A stretch of 64,000 nucleotides of DNA from contig JAHQRK010000001.1 in NCBI GenBank assembly GCA_019828595.1, forward strand, positions 4,092,001 through 4,156,000, read 5' to 3'. The notes under the pieces were generated by a model that did not search any database, was not told the origin of the DNA, and saw only the letters and a list, made by a program, of their open reading frames with translations. This stretch comes from Aphanomyces cochlioides (taxonomy: Eukaryota > Oomycota > Saprolegniomycetes > Saprolegniales > Verrucalvaceae). The position numbers and the translations under genes are program-made. Below, in pieces: positions 31,911-43,009 of this stretch; the stretch's first letter is position 1; each line of letters begins with the position of its first letter.

Positions 31911-33545
31911 TATCGCAAAGCACTGACGACGCTTCTGAAAAGCGGCTCATTTTCAATTACTTTGAAACTCTCCACCTCTTTCATCTCTTGATGTCATACT
32001 CCACGTCAGACTCGAATAGTCCAGCCTCACCTCTTCACTAGCCCACCAATCCGATTTGATCCTAGTGTTTCAAATGGCTGGATCGAAGACCAAATGCTGA
32101 AAAGAATGTCGACCAGAGTTGGACCGTCGTGATAATTTTGACTTGCTTCGGAACGACAAGGGAATTCTAAGCAAAGACGAGCCTATTCGAATTATCACTC
32201 TGAAGAGACTGGATAGACAAAGACGGGCGGTGCGAATCAACTCGTGGTTGAGACCATTTTTCAATTCACTCTATAAGCCATATGTCGGCGTTTCCTGTCT
32301 GCAGTGGTGTCGCTCGCACCGTCGACACATCTCTTGCCACTTGGACTAACGACCTCAGCACCTTCGTGAGTGGCAAGACCAACTTTTGCGACTGTGGTTT
32401 TGGTGGCCAAGTCCCAGCCTGCAACGGTTTCATCTGTGCTGGTGGTGATGGCGATGGTACCTCGATCGTGCTCTCGATTGGTTTCTCATAGCTTTGTAGG
32501 TGGTGGCGGAATGTGCCAACAAAAAGCTTGTACCGGTGGCGGGTACACTTTCGACGCCAACGATGGTTGGCGCATCAAGAATAGCATGGGCGGCACCCCG
32601 TGGCGCGCGTTCGCTTACATTGAACCTTGTGGTCCCAACAACTCCAATTCGTGCGTGAACGAAATGGCGTTCTCGTTCAAGTTCCAAAACTCGGCGACTT
32701 GGGGTGGTTGGATCAACTTGCTCTTCTTCGGCGATAGCAACAAGGTCCTTGGCTTGTGGCCCAACAAGGGAATGCAACTTGTCGGCTTTCCTCCGGGTGA
32801 TATGCCAAACACGTGGGCCGGCAACTTGACCATGGTTGACGGTGAATGGTATGACGTGAAGGTGACCTTGGGCATCAACTCGTCAACCTACATGACGGCT
32901 CAAATTGCGCATGGCGATACATTTGTGAAGTGGACGTCGCCAGAACCTCGCACGGCTTTGAACCGAGCGTACATCGGCATGTATACATTTTCCCCAGCTG
33001 GTCCAGCTGTGACTCTTTCACTCAAGAACTTCTGCATGGGCAAGGACAACACTTGCAACTGGAAGTGTGGCTCGGGTGGCCCAACTCCTTCGTCGAGCCC
33101 TTCGTCGGCCCCAACGAAGAAGCCAACGTCTTCACCCACTCAACTACCCACGTCTGCACCCACTCAGCAACCCACCTCTGCACCAACCCAACCATCCACG
33201 TCCGCGCCAACCCAACGGCCTACGACCGCACCAACACAACGTCCCACTTCCGTACCATCCTCCAGTCCTTCTCAGCAGCCAACGCCTTCGCCTTCGCAAA
33301 ACCCCACTCCTACGCCATCGAAGAGTCCCGTGACTCGACCTCCGGTCACGCCAGTGCCTTCGCAAAATCCTACCTCTTCGCCTTCTCAACAACCCACACC
33401 ATCGCCCTCCGATAGCCCCGTTACCCCACCTCCTGCTACTCCATCGCCGTCGTCCAGCGGCCATGTGCCTCCATACGGTCAATGCGGTGGTAACAACTAC
33501 CAAGGATCAACTGAGTGCGTCACTGGATACCACTGCAATGAATAC
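31911..33545 (+). repeat. Arm 1 of an inverted duplication covering CBM1 copy 1 and its upstream
   Basis: TATCGCAAAGCACTGACGAC at 31911 and the following sequence reappear inverted, ending at about 54230 (partner arm about 52690-54230), with a few indels upstream. The coding parts are nearly identical apart from the linker and C-terminus, so the duplication is recent and includes ~370 bp of shared upstream sequence. Confidence 0.8.
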
Positions 33546-33719
33546 AGCGAATGGTACAGCCAGTGCATCCCCTCGCCTGCCCCTGCTGATCGTGAAGGCG
33601 TGGCTGCTTACGGTCGATGCGGCGGAAACGGCTACAGCGGACCAACTGAGTGCATCAGTGGATACAGCTGCAAGCAATACACGGAATGGTACAGCCAATG
33701 CGTTCCTGACGACTACTAA
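32282..33719 (+). CDS. Secreted-type cellulose-binding protein, two CBM1 modules (copy 1)
   Basis: Exon 1 is 32282-32456 and exon 2 32500-33719, with a 43-nt intron (GTACCT...CTTTGTAG) in all three copies. After splicing, GGDGD joins GGGGMCQQKACTGGG. The N-terminal ~230 residues are Cys-rich and beta-strand-like (KTNFCDCGFG, AFAYIEPCGPNNSNSC, GGWINLLFFGDSNK, WYDVKVTLGI) and recall a concanavalin-like fold; I do not recognise an enzyme family. A Pro/Thr/Ser linker of PTQ-type repeats follows, then two CBM1 modules with the CGG...YSQC pattern (YGQCGGNNYQGSTEC and YGRCGGNGYSGPTEC). TATA-like CTCTATAAGC lies ~15 nt before the ATG. No signal peptide is visible at this start, so an upstream exon may be missing. 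It likely binds cellulose, in the wall or in a plant substrate. Confidence 0.75.
32457..32499 (+). other. 43-nt intron of CBM1 copy 1
   Basis: GTAC...TGTAG. Without splicing the frame stops at TAG 32489-32491. The same 43-nt interval is in copy 2 (53654-53696) and copy 3 (40908-40950) with GT and AG kept despite substitutions in copy 3. Confidence 0.7.
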
Positions 33720-33879
33720 CCAAGAACTGCCTCCATTTTGGCGCCATATTAACTACTGTAAGTTCACAATAGACAAGATTCAAAACATACTTTTCCGATC
33801 GAGTTGATGACCACGGGCGTTATGATCCAGAACCCGTTGAATGCCTGTGTTGCATGGAGGATGTCGCTGGCGTGGCAGC

Positions 33880-34118
33880 TGATGTGAATACTCGCAGATC
33901 GTGGCCTCACACGCCTCGATCTCACAGCCACCTAGAGCTGTACGCAGTTCAGAGTAAACAGTAAACTGGCATTATTGGTTATATTCATCCCGAAAGGACG
34001 CCACGAAGGGTCGCAACCCTTCGTAATCCTTCGATATGGATCAGAAACCGAACAATGACGATCGATGCACACACACACTTCATGCATATCATACCGCAAG
34101 GGCGGCTGGCGCACATCA
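33880..34118 (-). repeat. Gypsy C 3' LTR (239 bp)
   Basis: Begins TGATGTGAATACTCGCAGA and ends GCGCACATCA. It differs from 39530-39768 at roughly three positions (for example CACCTAGAG versus CATCTAGAC). Confidence 0.92.
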
Positions 34119-34133
34119 GCGCCCCCAAAGTGG

Positions 34134-35080
34134 CTACGCGTGTGTGCCACTTGACAATGCAGCCACAGCCGCTATCATTGCACGCGTATTTGCAGACTTC
34201 GCTTTAGTGTGGGCCACAAATGCCTTAACCGCACTGGGAACGTCTTCCAGTAAATTCTCCACGGGTTCCCACGTATTTTCAATTTCTTCTAGACCACGCC
34301 ACTTGACCAAAATGACCCACCGCTTGAGCACTTTGTCAAATTTGCATTCACGAAGCTCTTCAACAATATGTCCGTCTTCCACATAAGCGATGTGATCAAG
34401 CAAGTTTTGTGTCACACCCGCTTCTTTCGCTGCATAATGCTTGAGCCGGCTCGCATGGTGCTGTGACTTTGTACCATCTCGGAGGTCTTTTACATCAAAT
34501 AAACAATCTGAATACGACTTGATAATTCGCCGCGGTCCGAGCCAAGATACATTTAGTTTTGATTTACCCATAGCAGACACTTTTCCAACCAGAACGTAAT
34601 CACCCACCTCTAGGTGGCGATATCGTAAGAGTTTAGCACCGTCCTTGTTTCTTCTGTCACGTTCTTTGGCACGCTTTTTCTCTGCATTTTTTGAAAGAAC
34701 GCGATGCAGTTGGTCACGCGCAATGGCAAGTTCGTTCCACAATTTTGCCTGCCATTCCTTCAGCGTCTCGGAATCAATTTCTTCGACCTTGCCATGCGCC
34801 AAATATGCCGACAACGCATTTTCGGGTGGTCGGCATATTTGCCGTGATCGGAGCTAAACCACCAAGAGTATCACTGGGCGTGTTGTTTAAAGCATGCTGG
34901 ACAACGGGAAGCAAAATATGCGCCTCGTTGGCGTCGCTCGCGCTTGAGCTCCGTCAACATCGTCCTTAATGTCTTGCGTAGACTACGCATCATCACTTCA
35001 ACGGAACCATTCACCCAGGGACAGTACGCCGGCGTAAATTTATGCGCCACTCCATATATTGTCTGAGCTCGAACATAATT
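34134..35080 (-). pseudogene. Gypsy C integrase C-terminus and chromodomain
   Basis: Between 35080 and 34815 the chain is frameshifted, but PAYCPWVNGSVEVMMRSLRK holds the catalytic Glu. From 34814 to 34134 the frame is open: a coiled region, VGDYVLVGKVSAM, LNVSWLGPRRI, then a clear chromodomain (HIVEELRECKFDK, WVILVKWRGLEEIENTWEPV, ENLLEDVPSAVKAF). Chromodomains steer integration to marked chromatin. The stop lies 16 bp from the 3' LTR, so this element has no room for the antisense gene of gypsy A and B. Confidence 0.85.
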
Positions 35081-36922
35081 TCATTTTTGAAATGGTCCTT
35101 GATCTGATATCCAATTTCGCACAATGCCGAAGGTCGCAAACCATTGCTGCATCGATTCGACCGCATCCACGGCCTTGCAGCCATCATGCCAAGTTAGTTG
35201 ACAGAATCTGGAGGCATCATCGACAATGACATGCACGTATCCTCCGGGAATAGTAAAGAAATCGCAATGGATAAGTTGATTGGGCTCAACCGCGTGCAAG
35301 GCTTCGCCCATTGGCCTCGGAACCATTTCACCATCGATGCACATGCATTGTAAGCAATTCTTGACGAACATCTTGACGTCTTCGTCCATGCCAGACCAAT
35401 AAAATACATCCTTCATTGCCTTGGCTGTCGCCTTTCCGCCCTTATGACCCATTGTGCCCGCATGGAAAATAACTACGAGCGACAATTGAAGATCCAAGTC
35501 CCCCGATGGAATCCAAATTTTTCCTTCAAGTAGATAAACATTGCGGCGCGCATCCAAGACCAATTTGGACGCTAATTTGGTAAGGTCGCGGGGCCAATTT
35601 TCTTGTACAGCACGTATTGTCTCAAATGTTGGCCACACAAAATCCGTGGAAAGAGGAGATTGGATCGGAAGAGGCAAACGCGCCAAACGAGCGACACGGG
35701 CTAACACCCTCTCCGAATCAACATTGTCGTCATGCCACACAGCTGCACTTGCCGCGCTATCGGATGCACCCCACCTTGAGAGCAAATCACCCCAAACATT
35801 GTCATCGCCCGTAACGTGCCGAATAGTGTAAGTAAACCCTGATAAAATAACAGCCCACCGCGCAAGCTTGTCAGCCAGATATCGTGGCTGGGCAATGACC
35901 GGGTGGGTACCGAAGATGAACTTCAAATTTCGGTGATCGGTAAAGATAACAAACCCACCCGGACGCTGCAACAAATAGTCTAAACGCTTGCAAGAGTGCA
36001 CAATTGCAAATGCTTCCTTCTCGATCGTTGACCAGCGCGAGCTTGCACCTTTGAATGAGCCACTGAGAAACGCAAGCAGTTTGTGGTCTTGGTCGGCAAC
36101 AGGGAGGCCCACATGCCCGTCTGGGATCTGTGTAAGCACCGAACCCCAATGGTCTTGGCTCGCATCAGTATACAAACAGAATACTTTGTCAGGATCGGGG
36201 TGGGCCACTGTCGCCAAAGAATCCAAGGCGGTCTTGCACGATGCAAAAGCTACATCGTGGATACTCTGCCATCCGTGATCCACCAACAAATATCGAGACA
36301 AGCGATCTTTTTTGCGCGTCCCTGCAGCTTTGTAAATTTCTTCTAACAGCGATGCAAGCGGTGCCACCAACTCTGAAAATTTTGGGATTGACTGTCGCAT
36401 CCAATTTAGGGCGCACACAAACTGCTGAAGATCTTGAGCAGTGGAGTGGGTGCCCAAATCTCGTAAACCGGCCAAGCGCAGAGGATCATGGCCAATGCCG
36501 TCGGCCGAGATATGCTTCCCACACCATACCACCTTGGTCGTGAAAAATTCACATTTCATTGGGTTCAATTTCAGCCCAAACTTGAGGCATCGCTGCAGCA
36601 ACCAATTCAGCAAAACCAGTAACTCTGACTCGTCGGACGCGCTTCCAAGAGCATCGTCGAGCCAAGCTTCAATACCACGACCATACTTCTCACCGTAGAC
36701 AGTCTGTGCCACCGATTGACAATACGCCACAGCGTCAGTTTGGCCCATAAGGACGCGATTAGGTTCGACCATCTCATCGACCCCCATTATAGTATAAGCT
36801 TCTCTCGAGTTTGGATGTAAGGGTAGCTGCCAATAACCCTTCAACCAGTCGAGTGCAAAGAAGCACTTCTTCCCAGCCAGACGAGCCATAACGACTTCCA
36901 GAACAGGCATAGGCCAGTGCAT
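35081..36922 (-). pseudogene. Gypsy C RT, RNase H and integrase N-terminal half
   Basis: Same frame after the TAG. RT: FFALDWLKGYWQLPLHPNSR, MGQTDAVAYCQSVAQTV, GIEAWLDDALGSA (the catalytic box is LDD). RNase H: FCLYTDASQDHWGSVLTQ, RWSTIEKEAFAIVHSCKR, VIFTDHRNLKFIFG, DNVWGDLLSRWG. Integrase: HAGTMGHKGGKATAKAMKDV-FYWSGM, CLQCMC, HCDFFTIPGGYVHVIVDDAS and NWISDQGP. It stops just after the second catalytic Asp because of a frame change at 35081. Confidence 0.85.
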
Positions 36923-36931
36923 TGGTTCTGT

Positions 36932-38716
36932 CTAGGAGTTTGGGCCGCGCGTATCGACTGTCATTCGCAGCGTCCCATCCTTCTTCGGCACAATACGCGG
37001 TGGTGACGACCGCCGCGACTTGTTGGAACGCTGTCCCAATTTTGCATCCACGATTTCGGCAAGATGTTTGCGCAAAAATTCAGTCTGGATCGGGGAGTAT
37101 CGCCTCGCCTTGCACGTAGACGGAATTGCATCGGGCTTGAATCGCACTTCTAACGGCGCAACGTCCACCGGCGGGTCTTGTTGGAACGATACACGAAATA
37201 CATCTCGGAATTTGAACAGCATTTCTTTTAGCCGGGCCGTCCCGTCTTCGCTCAGCCCTTTGTCTTGCGCTTCTCGAAGTTTCAACGCCAAACATTCATC
37301 GATAGACAGGTCTATATCGTCATCCTCACCATCAGACTCAACTTCTGACGATTCGGCAGCAATTCCAGCCCGACGGATTCGAAGCGCCCTGTTCACTGCC
37401 GATCCTACATGATCCAAAACTGACAAATTTCCAACGTCGAACTCCTTCTTTGACAGTGTAGCATTCCGCAGGAGCTCCATCGTAGAATAGCCCAATACCT
37501 GCATGATTGGGCGACCTATCGTTGCTGAAACAGACTGGTCGGTGTGGTCGACCCACGCGCTCACGGCACGCAACAGAACTGATTCTTCACCGATCCACAA
37601 AACGATACGCGGAAGCACTACATGCATGGACAATTCAATTGGGACCTTGCCGAAGCCTTCCATCAGCTGAGGTGTCTTCAATTCGTCCACGGCAAGGTCA
37701 AGTTCGCTTGACTGTTCAATCAAGTCAAGCAAGCCACTGGAAATAATCATTCCAGCATCGCTTCCAGAGTCCACCAAGGCTTCAATAGGGGTCTCAATTC
37801 CACTTTCTGGAATTAAAGCCCAGCAACTCCCATTCGCGGGCTCCTGCTGTGGCCAGCGTAATGCTTTCTGTTTTGATTTCGTCTCCGCCTTGCCATCTTT
37901 TGATCGCCACTCTTCCACCTTTTTTTCTGCAATGGCTTTCTTGTCGGCTTCGGAGGTTTCGACACAATCTTTCAAGCGATGATCCTTGCCGCACGCCCAG
38001 CACTTTCGGGTCCGTTTGGGCTTCTGGTCTCGCTTTTCTCCACTTGAACCACCCGCGGATGCCTTGTTTTTCAGGGATTTTTGCTTCTTGGGCTGTTTAT
38101 CGTCATCAGGAATTTTCACAATATCACTGGCCTTGGTAGCCCTGACAAATTCGAGATGCGCAACGAGCTTGGTCTTGACGTACGCCATAAATTGCAACAC
38201 AGAGTTCCTCAAATGCTTTTGGTCCAACTCCAACCGAGTCATGACGACTGCTCTCAACGCCGCTGGTCGAATACCTTCAAGCAATGCCTTGACAACGTTC
38301 TTCTGATGCCGCGAATGGAATGACATCATGTTGTTTTTTTCCAGGAGATTCCAATAGCTGTAAACCCATTTGTCAAAGCAACGATCGGGATCCAACTCTC
38401 TCCCATCCATGATCACAGACGAGCAAATCTTTGCTTCCAAGTCTCCATAGTCAGGACCATGGTGGTTCAGGGCGTCCTCGAAATACTTATTCCACTCAGC
38501 ATTCGAAACATCGTCTGGCGCCTTGTTTAGATGCATCATAGCCGCAAACTGCTTCGCCTTTGCATCAATACAGGTCCGAATCGGTCTGATCCCAATCTTG
38601 ATGCCAATTGACACGGCCATATGAGCACATTCATTCATGTACTCCACATACTGGCGAGCAAACGTCCGACGCGCTTCAATAGTGTAACCCGTGTATCTTT
38701 GGCGCTGAAAAACCAC
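36932..38716 (-). pseudogene. Gypsy C gag capsid, zinc knuckle, protease and start of RT
   Basis: A 594-codon open frame. Capsid part: IEARRTFARQYVEYMNE and WVYSYWNLLEKNNMMSF. Zinc-knuckle-like CWACGKDHRLKDC (near 38000; a CX2CX3HX4C variant, one residue short). Protease: EALVDSGSDAGMIISSGL (D-S-G). Then the start of RT: YSPIQTEFLRKHLAEIVDAK, PRIVPKKDGTLRMTVDTRGP. A TAG at 36932-36934 ends the frame, which continues without shift into 36922-35081. Confidence 0.8.
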
Positions 38717-39476
38717 TCAACATCGGCACGGCCGACTGACTCATTCCACTTGGTGGTACTGGTTGTTGTACAACATTCACGGGGGCCGCAATCGATCGCA
38801 ATCGTTCCGACCAAGCAACTCTTTCACGCTCCAGTGCAGCTTCTCGTTTGATGTCACGCTTTTGCAGAGTTTGCAACTCCACTTCCATTCGTTCTTTCAG
38901 CTCAGCCATCTTTCTGACCTCGAGCTTGGCAACCTGCTCACGCATAAATGCTTCTCGCAGCTGTGTCGCTAGCTGTTCTGCCTTCATTGCTTGGGCCTCG
39001 TGTTCGCTGCGCGTCTGGCGCAGCTGTTCTTCTAGCGCGTGGCCCGCTTTCATCATGCTCTCAGATTCAGCCGTTTTTCTTGCTAATTCGACTGCCTGGA
39101 CCAGAATTTGTTCCTCTTGAACGTTCCGTTCCCCGGTAATCACTGGATTGGGCATAAGATAGTGATGATGAACTTCTTGGTGCAAAACAGACTGATCGTG
39201 CACTTGAGAGACAATAGCAGTGCGTGGCTCGGCACCATGTGCCATCACATAACCCGGGGCCATTGCAGGAACACTTGGGACAGTGTATACACCATCGTGC
39301 ACATGCGGTACAGTCTCCATACCAGACACATCCATGACCGCGGTATCATCATCATAAACTAGGCCATCCAACTCCGCGCGTCTTGCTTGGATGCTGGCAG
39401 GTTCCAAATCTTGCTCGTTGTAATACCGCCCAGGCGGCAGCATCCGATAAGACATTTGATCTCCGGTATCTTCCAT
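38676..39476 (-). pseudogene. Gypsy C gag N-terminal coiled-coil part
   Basis: Starts at Met 39476 (MEDTGDQMSYRMLPPGRYYN), with a His/Val-rich region and then a long charged coiled coil (AVELARKTAESESMMKAGHA, LREAFMREQVAKLEVRKMAE). It ends MLSGFSAPKIHG, which looks like the start of the capsid domain. A frame change near 38690-38700 separates it from the rest of gag (38716-36932), so one indel splits gag; a programmed shift is less likely because it lies inside the capsid. Confidence 0.7.
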
Positions 39477-39529
39477 TGATCTGAGTTCACCGTAGTCTGC
39501 GGGACTACTGACTTAACTAATAAATTTAT

Positions 39530-39768
39530 TGATGTGAATACTCGCAGATCGTGGCCTCACACGCCTCGATCTCACAGCCATCTAGACCTGTACGCAGTTC
39601 AGAGTAAACAGTAAACTGGCATTATTGGTTATATTCATCCCGAAAGGACGCCACGAAGGGTCGCAACCCTTCGTAATCCTTCGATATGGATCAGAAACCG
39701 AACAATGACGATCGATACACACACACACTTCATGCATATCATACCGCAAGGGCGGCTGGCGCACATCA
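39530..39768 (-). repeat. Gypsy C 5' LTR (239 bp)
   Basis: Partner of 33880-34118. No obvious tRNA primer-binding site (TGG...) follows on the minus strand; the next bases are ATAAATTTATTAG. Confidence 0.92.
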
Positions 39769-39773
39769 GCAGC

Positions 39774-40078
39774 AATTCAGTGATAATGTCGCCATTACTA
39801 TGCTGGAAATATCTCTCTCGTGGACACCGCTGTCATTGCTTTCAAACATTATCTGTGAGGAAGCTTGACGAATCATATCATGCTCTATTCGCAACCAACT
39901 ACTGCAGTCATCAACCCTTCAAGTAGAGAGTGCTCTAGCTGAGTAAGATGAGCAGCATGTATCCAACAATGATGCGATTTAAGGTCTCAAATATGCACAC
40001 ACTAGAGTTCATTATATGCAAATCAACATCCACACGAAGAGCGCATCAATATGGGGACCGCAAGTTGTTTTGGGCACA
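39774..40078. other. Host spacer, 3' side of CBM1 copy 3
   Basis: It is the continuation of 33720-33874 on the other side of gypsy C. No gene or repeat is supported. Confidence 0.5.
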
Positions 40079-41125
40079 CTAGTTGTGGTCGGGAATGCAT
40101 TGGCTGTACCAATCGCAGTATGGTTTGCAGTGGTATCCACTGACACAGGTAGTTGGCCCATTGTAGTCGATTCCACCGCACCGACCGTAACCAAGCACAT
40201 GTCCACCCGTAACCCTTTCACCCCTCCACCAGTCACTCCATCCCCATCTTCGGGAAGGAGTTGGAGTAGGCTGTTGAGATGGGGAGGTAGTTGGTTGTTG
40301 AGATGGAGAGAGCGAAGGGGTCGAACCGCCACCCGAGCCACACTTCCATTGGCAAGTGTTGTCCTTGCCCATACAGAAATTCTTGAGTGAGAGAGTCACA
40401 GCTGGACCAGCGGGTGCGAAAGTGTACATGCCGATGTACGCTCGGTTCAAGGCAGTGCGAGGTTCAGGCGACGTCCACTTTACGAATTGACCACCGTGCG
40501 CAATTTCAGCCGTCATGTAGTTCGACGAACCGATGCCCAACGTCACCTTGACATCGTACCAGTCCCCATCGACAAGTGTCAAGTTGCCAGCCCACGTGTT
40601 TGGCATATCACCAGGAGGGAAACCAACGAGCTGCATTCCCTTGTTGGGCCACAAACCAAGGACCTTGTTGCTGTCGCCGAAGAAAAGCAAGTCGATCCAA
40701 CCACCCCAAGTCACTGAGTTTTGGAACTTGAACGAGAATGTCATTTCATCGACACACGAGTTGGAGTTGTTGGGACCGCACGGTTCAATGTAAGCGAACG
40801 TGCCCACGGTTGACCACCCATGCTGTTCTTGATGCGCCAGCCATCGTTCGCATCGAATATGTATCCGCCGCCTGAACATGCCTTTGGCTGGCAGTGACCT
40901 CCACCTCCTACAAAGCCATGAGAAACCAATCCAGAGCACAAATGAAGTACCATCGCCATCACCGCCAGCGCAGATGAATCCATCGCACGCTGGGACTTGG
41001 GCACCGAAGCCACAGTCGCAAAAGTTGGTCTTACAACTGATAAAGGTGCTGAGGTCGTTGCTCCACGTAGCGAGGGAAGAGTCGACTGCACGGGCAACGC
41101 CACTGCAGACTGGGAAGGCAGACAT
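40079..41125 (-). pseudogene. CBM1 protein copy 3, diverged, one-base deletion
   Basis: Starts at 41125 (MSAFPVCSGVARAVDSS) and has the same 43-nt intron at 40908-40950. After splicing the frame reads GGGGHCQPKACSGGG up to GGQPW. Near 40805 one base is missing relative to copy 1, and TFAYIEPCGPNNSNSC continues in the other frame. The unspliced frame happens to stay open throughout, which hides the break. The linker is short (SLSPSQQPTTSPSQQPTP) and one CBM1 remains (YGRCGGIDYNGPTTC…YSQC). It may be functional if the missing base is a sequencing error. Gypsy B inserted about 200 bp upstream of its start. Confidence 0.65.
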
Positions 41126-41333
41126 GGCTCAAGTGGGTCAATTGGAGAATGACAGCGTATAAATAGTTTGGATTCGTCGGTGGCAGCCATGCCCGTTTCC
41201 AGCCTTGCCAACATGACAAAATTGAACAGAACCTTATTTTCCAGGGTCATGTCAATGCGAAAATGTCGATTGAAACGGCCGGCAGCCTTTCAAAGTTTTG
41301 AAATTTGACTCAATGTCTATTCTTCACGGGGGA

Positions 41334-41596
41334 TGTAACTGGGCGCTGAGGATAGCAGGCGCGTGTGAACTGCGACTGAAATGTAAGAGTGAATAAAAGT
41401 TAAAGCAACCTAAGTCTTGTTCCTATCTTGTTTCTCGTTGGCTATCGCACAGCCTCGCTAGGAGCTTCAACTTCTGTGGCCTCCCAAGGCCAGTCGTTCA
41501 CACAGCAGAGCGCGGGGAACCGCTACTGCAGGGCGCCAGGCCAATGCGCAGACCGCGCCCTCATCTTATGTACCTGCCAGACATGGCACGGTTACA
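41334..41596 (-). repeat. Gypsy B 3' LTR (263 bp)
   Basis: Begins TGTAACTGGGCGCTGAGG and ends GGCACGGTTACA. It has the same length and termini type as the gypsy A LTRs, but a different interior. Confidence 0.93.
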
Positions 41597-41746
41597 TCCT
41601 CCCACTCTTAGGGCGAAAGCCCGTAAGCTTTGCAGAGATGCCTCCCTCGCTGGGGGCAATCCATTCACAGTCCCGTCTGAACTAAGACTGGTGTGTTCCA
41701 ACTGTCACATTGGCTCTCACTGAGCCAATCAGAAACATTTTCGAAA

Positions 41747-43009
41747 ATGTACGCCGACGAAGAGATCGATTACGAGTACACGCCGCCCTCGCCCGATCTG
41801 GGCAGTCGCGAGCAAAGCGCAGCGCCGGCGCAGGGGCGCCTCAAATACCTTGAGTACCATTGGATCCGTGAGGGCCAAACTCGACTTGGCGGTTGTGTCC
41901 ACGCGCGTTGTCAGGCATCCGACACAGGATGCGATCTGATCTTCGATCAAATGCCAGGCTTTGCAGCCCCTTGCAGTGGCACGCCCGATCCGGGCAAGTT
42001 TCGAGATTTGTTAGCGCAATTGCCTTCTCGCCTGCGCGGCGAGTCAAAGAGTGATTTTGCGGCGGGGGTTGCCTTCGCAGTGACTTTGTGGGAGTCCTGC
42101 AACCCCGTCATCGTTGATATGGCCGAATGGCCTTCGATCCGACAAGACCAGCGCCGCTTTGGTGGTATGCACGCGTTTGTACCTGTTTCTCCCTTGCGGG
42201 ACGAAACGAAATTTGAGTACGTGGCCATCTGGGCCAACCGAATGCAGGTGCGTATCTCGCTGGACACCACAACGTGGCCCCACAACTACGCTAAGTTCCA
42301 AGAGCGTGTCGTTAATTTCGCGCGTGTGCGCCAAGGCTTGAAGGTATGCCTCGCTGCCGAGACCGTCGGAGCGATCGCTGTCGCGTACCAAAAGCTGAGA
42401 GTAGTCTATGTGAGTCTGGACCAAGGTCCGCTTCTCTCACCCATGTGTCCGTAGGAGCCGCCTCCGAATTATGCGCCGAGAGGCGATACTCGCGGCCGTG
42501 CTGGCCCCAGCGCTGAGCGACAATCCGCGCGCCGTCATCGCGCCCCTCGTTCTCGCTCTCGCTCGACCGAGCCTGGAGCGAAACGTTCGCGCCGGGAGGC
42601 GGGGCGTAGTCCGAGTCGGGACCGGCCGAGATATGCGCTGGACGAACATCTTTATCAGCTGCATGATGAAGTTGCGGAGCTGACCCGCCAAAACAGGAAT
42701 TTGAAGGTCGGCTTCAGGACCTTCAAGATGAGCTCCAGACTGAGCGCGAGAAGCGTCGCGACTTGCAAGCGCGCTTTGAGAAGATGTTGCCGCTCTGCGA
42801 GCAACACGCGGCGACCGCCGAGGGCTTGAAGAAACTGGGCCCGCGAGACGGACGTTCAACGTCAGGACTTCTACAAGAAGTGCTCGGAACTTGAGCGCTT
42901 GATCGAGCGTCTCGCGCAGGAGAGAGATCGTGTGGACGCGCACCTTCAAGCGCTCTATTCGAAGATCCGACAGGACTACGTTCCGTTTGAGGAACTGAAG
43001 AAGGGGTAA
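41747..43009 (+). pseudogene. Antisense gene of gypsy B (aORF-B), unknown function, exon 2 frameshifted
   Basis: Exon 1 starts at ATG 41747 (MYADEEIDYEYTPPSPD) and is open to 42409. The 45-nt intron 42410-42454 (GTGAGT...GTCCGTAG) is in phase 0, as in aORF-A. Exon 1 shares landmarks with aORF-A in the same order: DYE-[YS]-TP, LWESC, MAEWPSIRQDQR, FVPVSPLRDETKFEY, VRQGLKVC, IAVAYQKLRVVY. Exon 2 from 42455 is Arg/Ser/Pro-rich (RSRSRSTEPGAKRSRREAG) and then coiled coil over three frames (DEVAELTRQNR; LQDLQDELQTEREKRRDLQ; CSELERLIERLAQERDRV), ending at TAA 43007-43009. Two indels break exon 2 in this copy. Function unknown. Confidence 0.6.

Larger units (their letters stand above)
33880..39768 (-). 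mobile_element. Ty3/gypsy chromovirus-type element C, complete with TSD
   Basis: 239-bp LTRs at both ends begin TGATGTG and end CACATCA. The flanks are GCAGC (33875-33879 and 39769-39773), a perfect 5-bp duplication. Internal genes are on the minus strand: gag, protease, RT, RNase H, integrase, chromodomain. A G-rich tract (TTTGGGGGCGC on the minus strand, ~34119-34129) abuts the 3' LTR. The LTRs differ at about three positions, so insertion is fairly recent, but coding frames contain several breaks. It split the interval between CBM1 copies 1 and 3. Confidence 0.92.

Noticed and set aside
32457..32499. A 19-nt intron (GTTTCTCATAGCTTTGTAG) instead of 43 nt
   Set aside because: It also restores frame, but 19 nt is implausibly short; the 43-nt choice fits the other introns seen.
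33144..33503. Minus-strand Arg/Trp/Gly-rich frame opposite the CBM1 linker
   Set aside because: It is the antisense of the Pro/Thr/Ser repeat linker; similar artefacts occur at 52774-53135.
32370..33719. Reading CBM1 copy 1 as a single unspliced 449-codon gene
   Set aside because: The first ~45 codons would be in a non-homologous frame; splicing 43 nt joins two frames that are both conserved in three copies.
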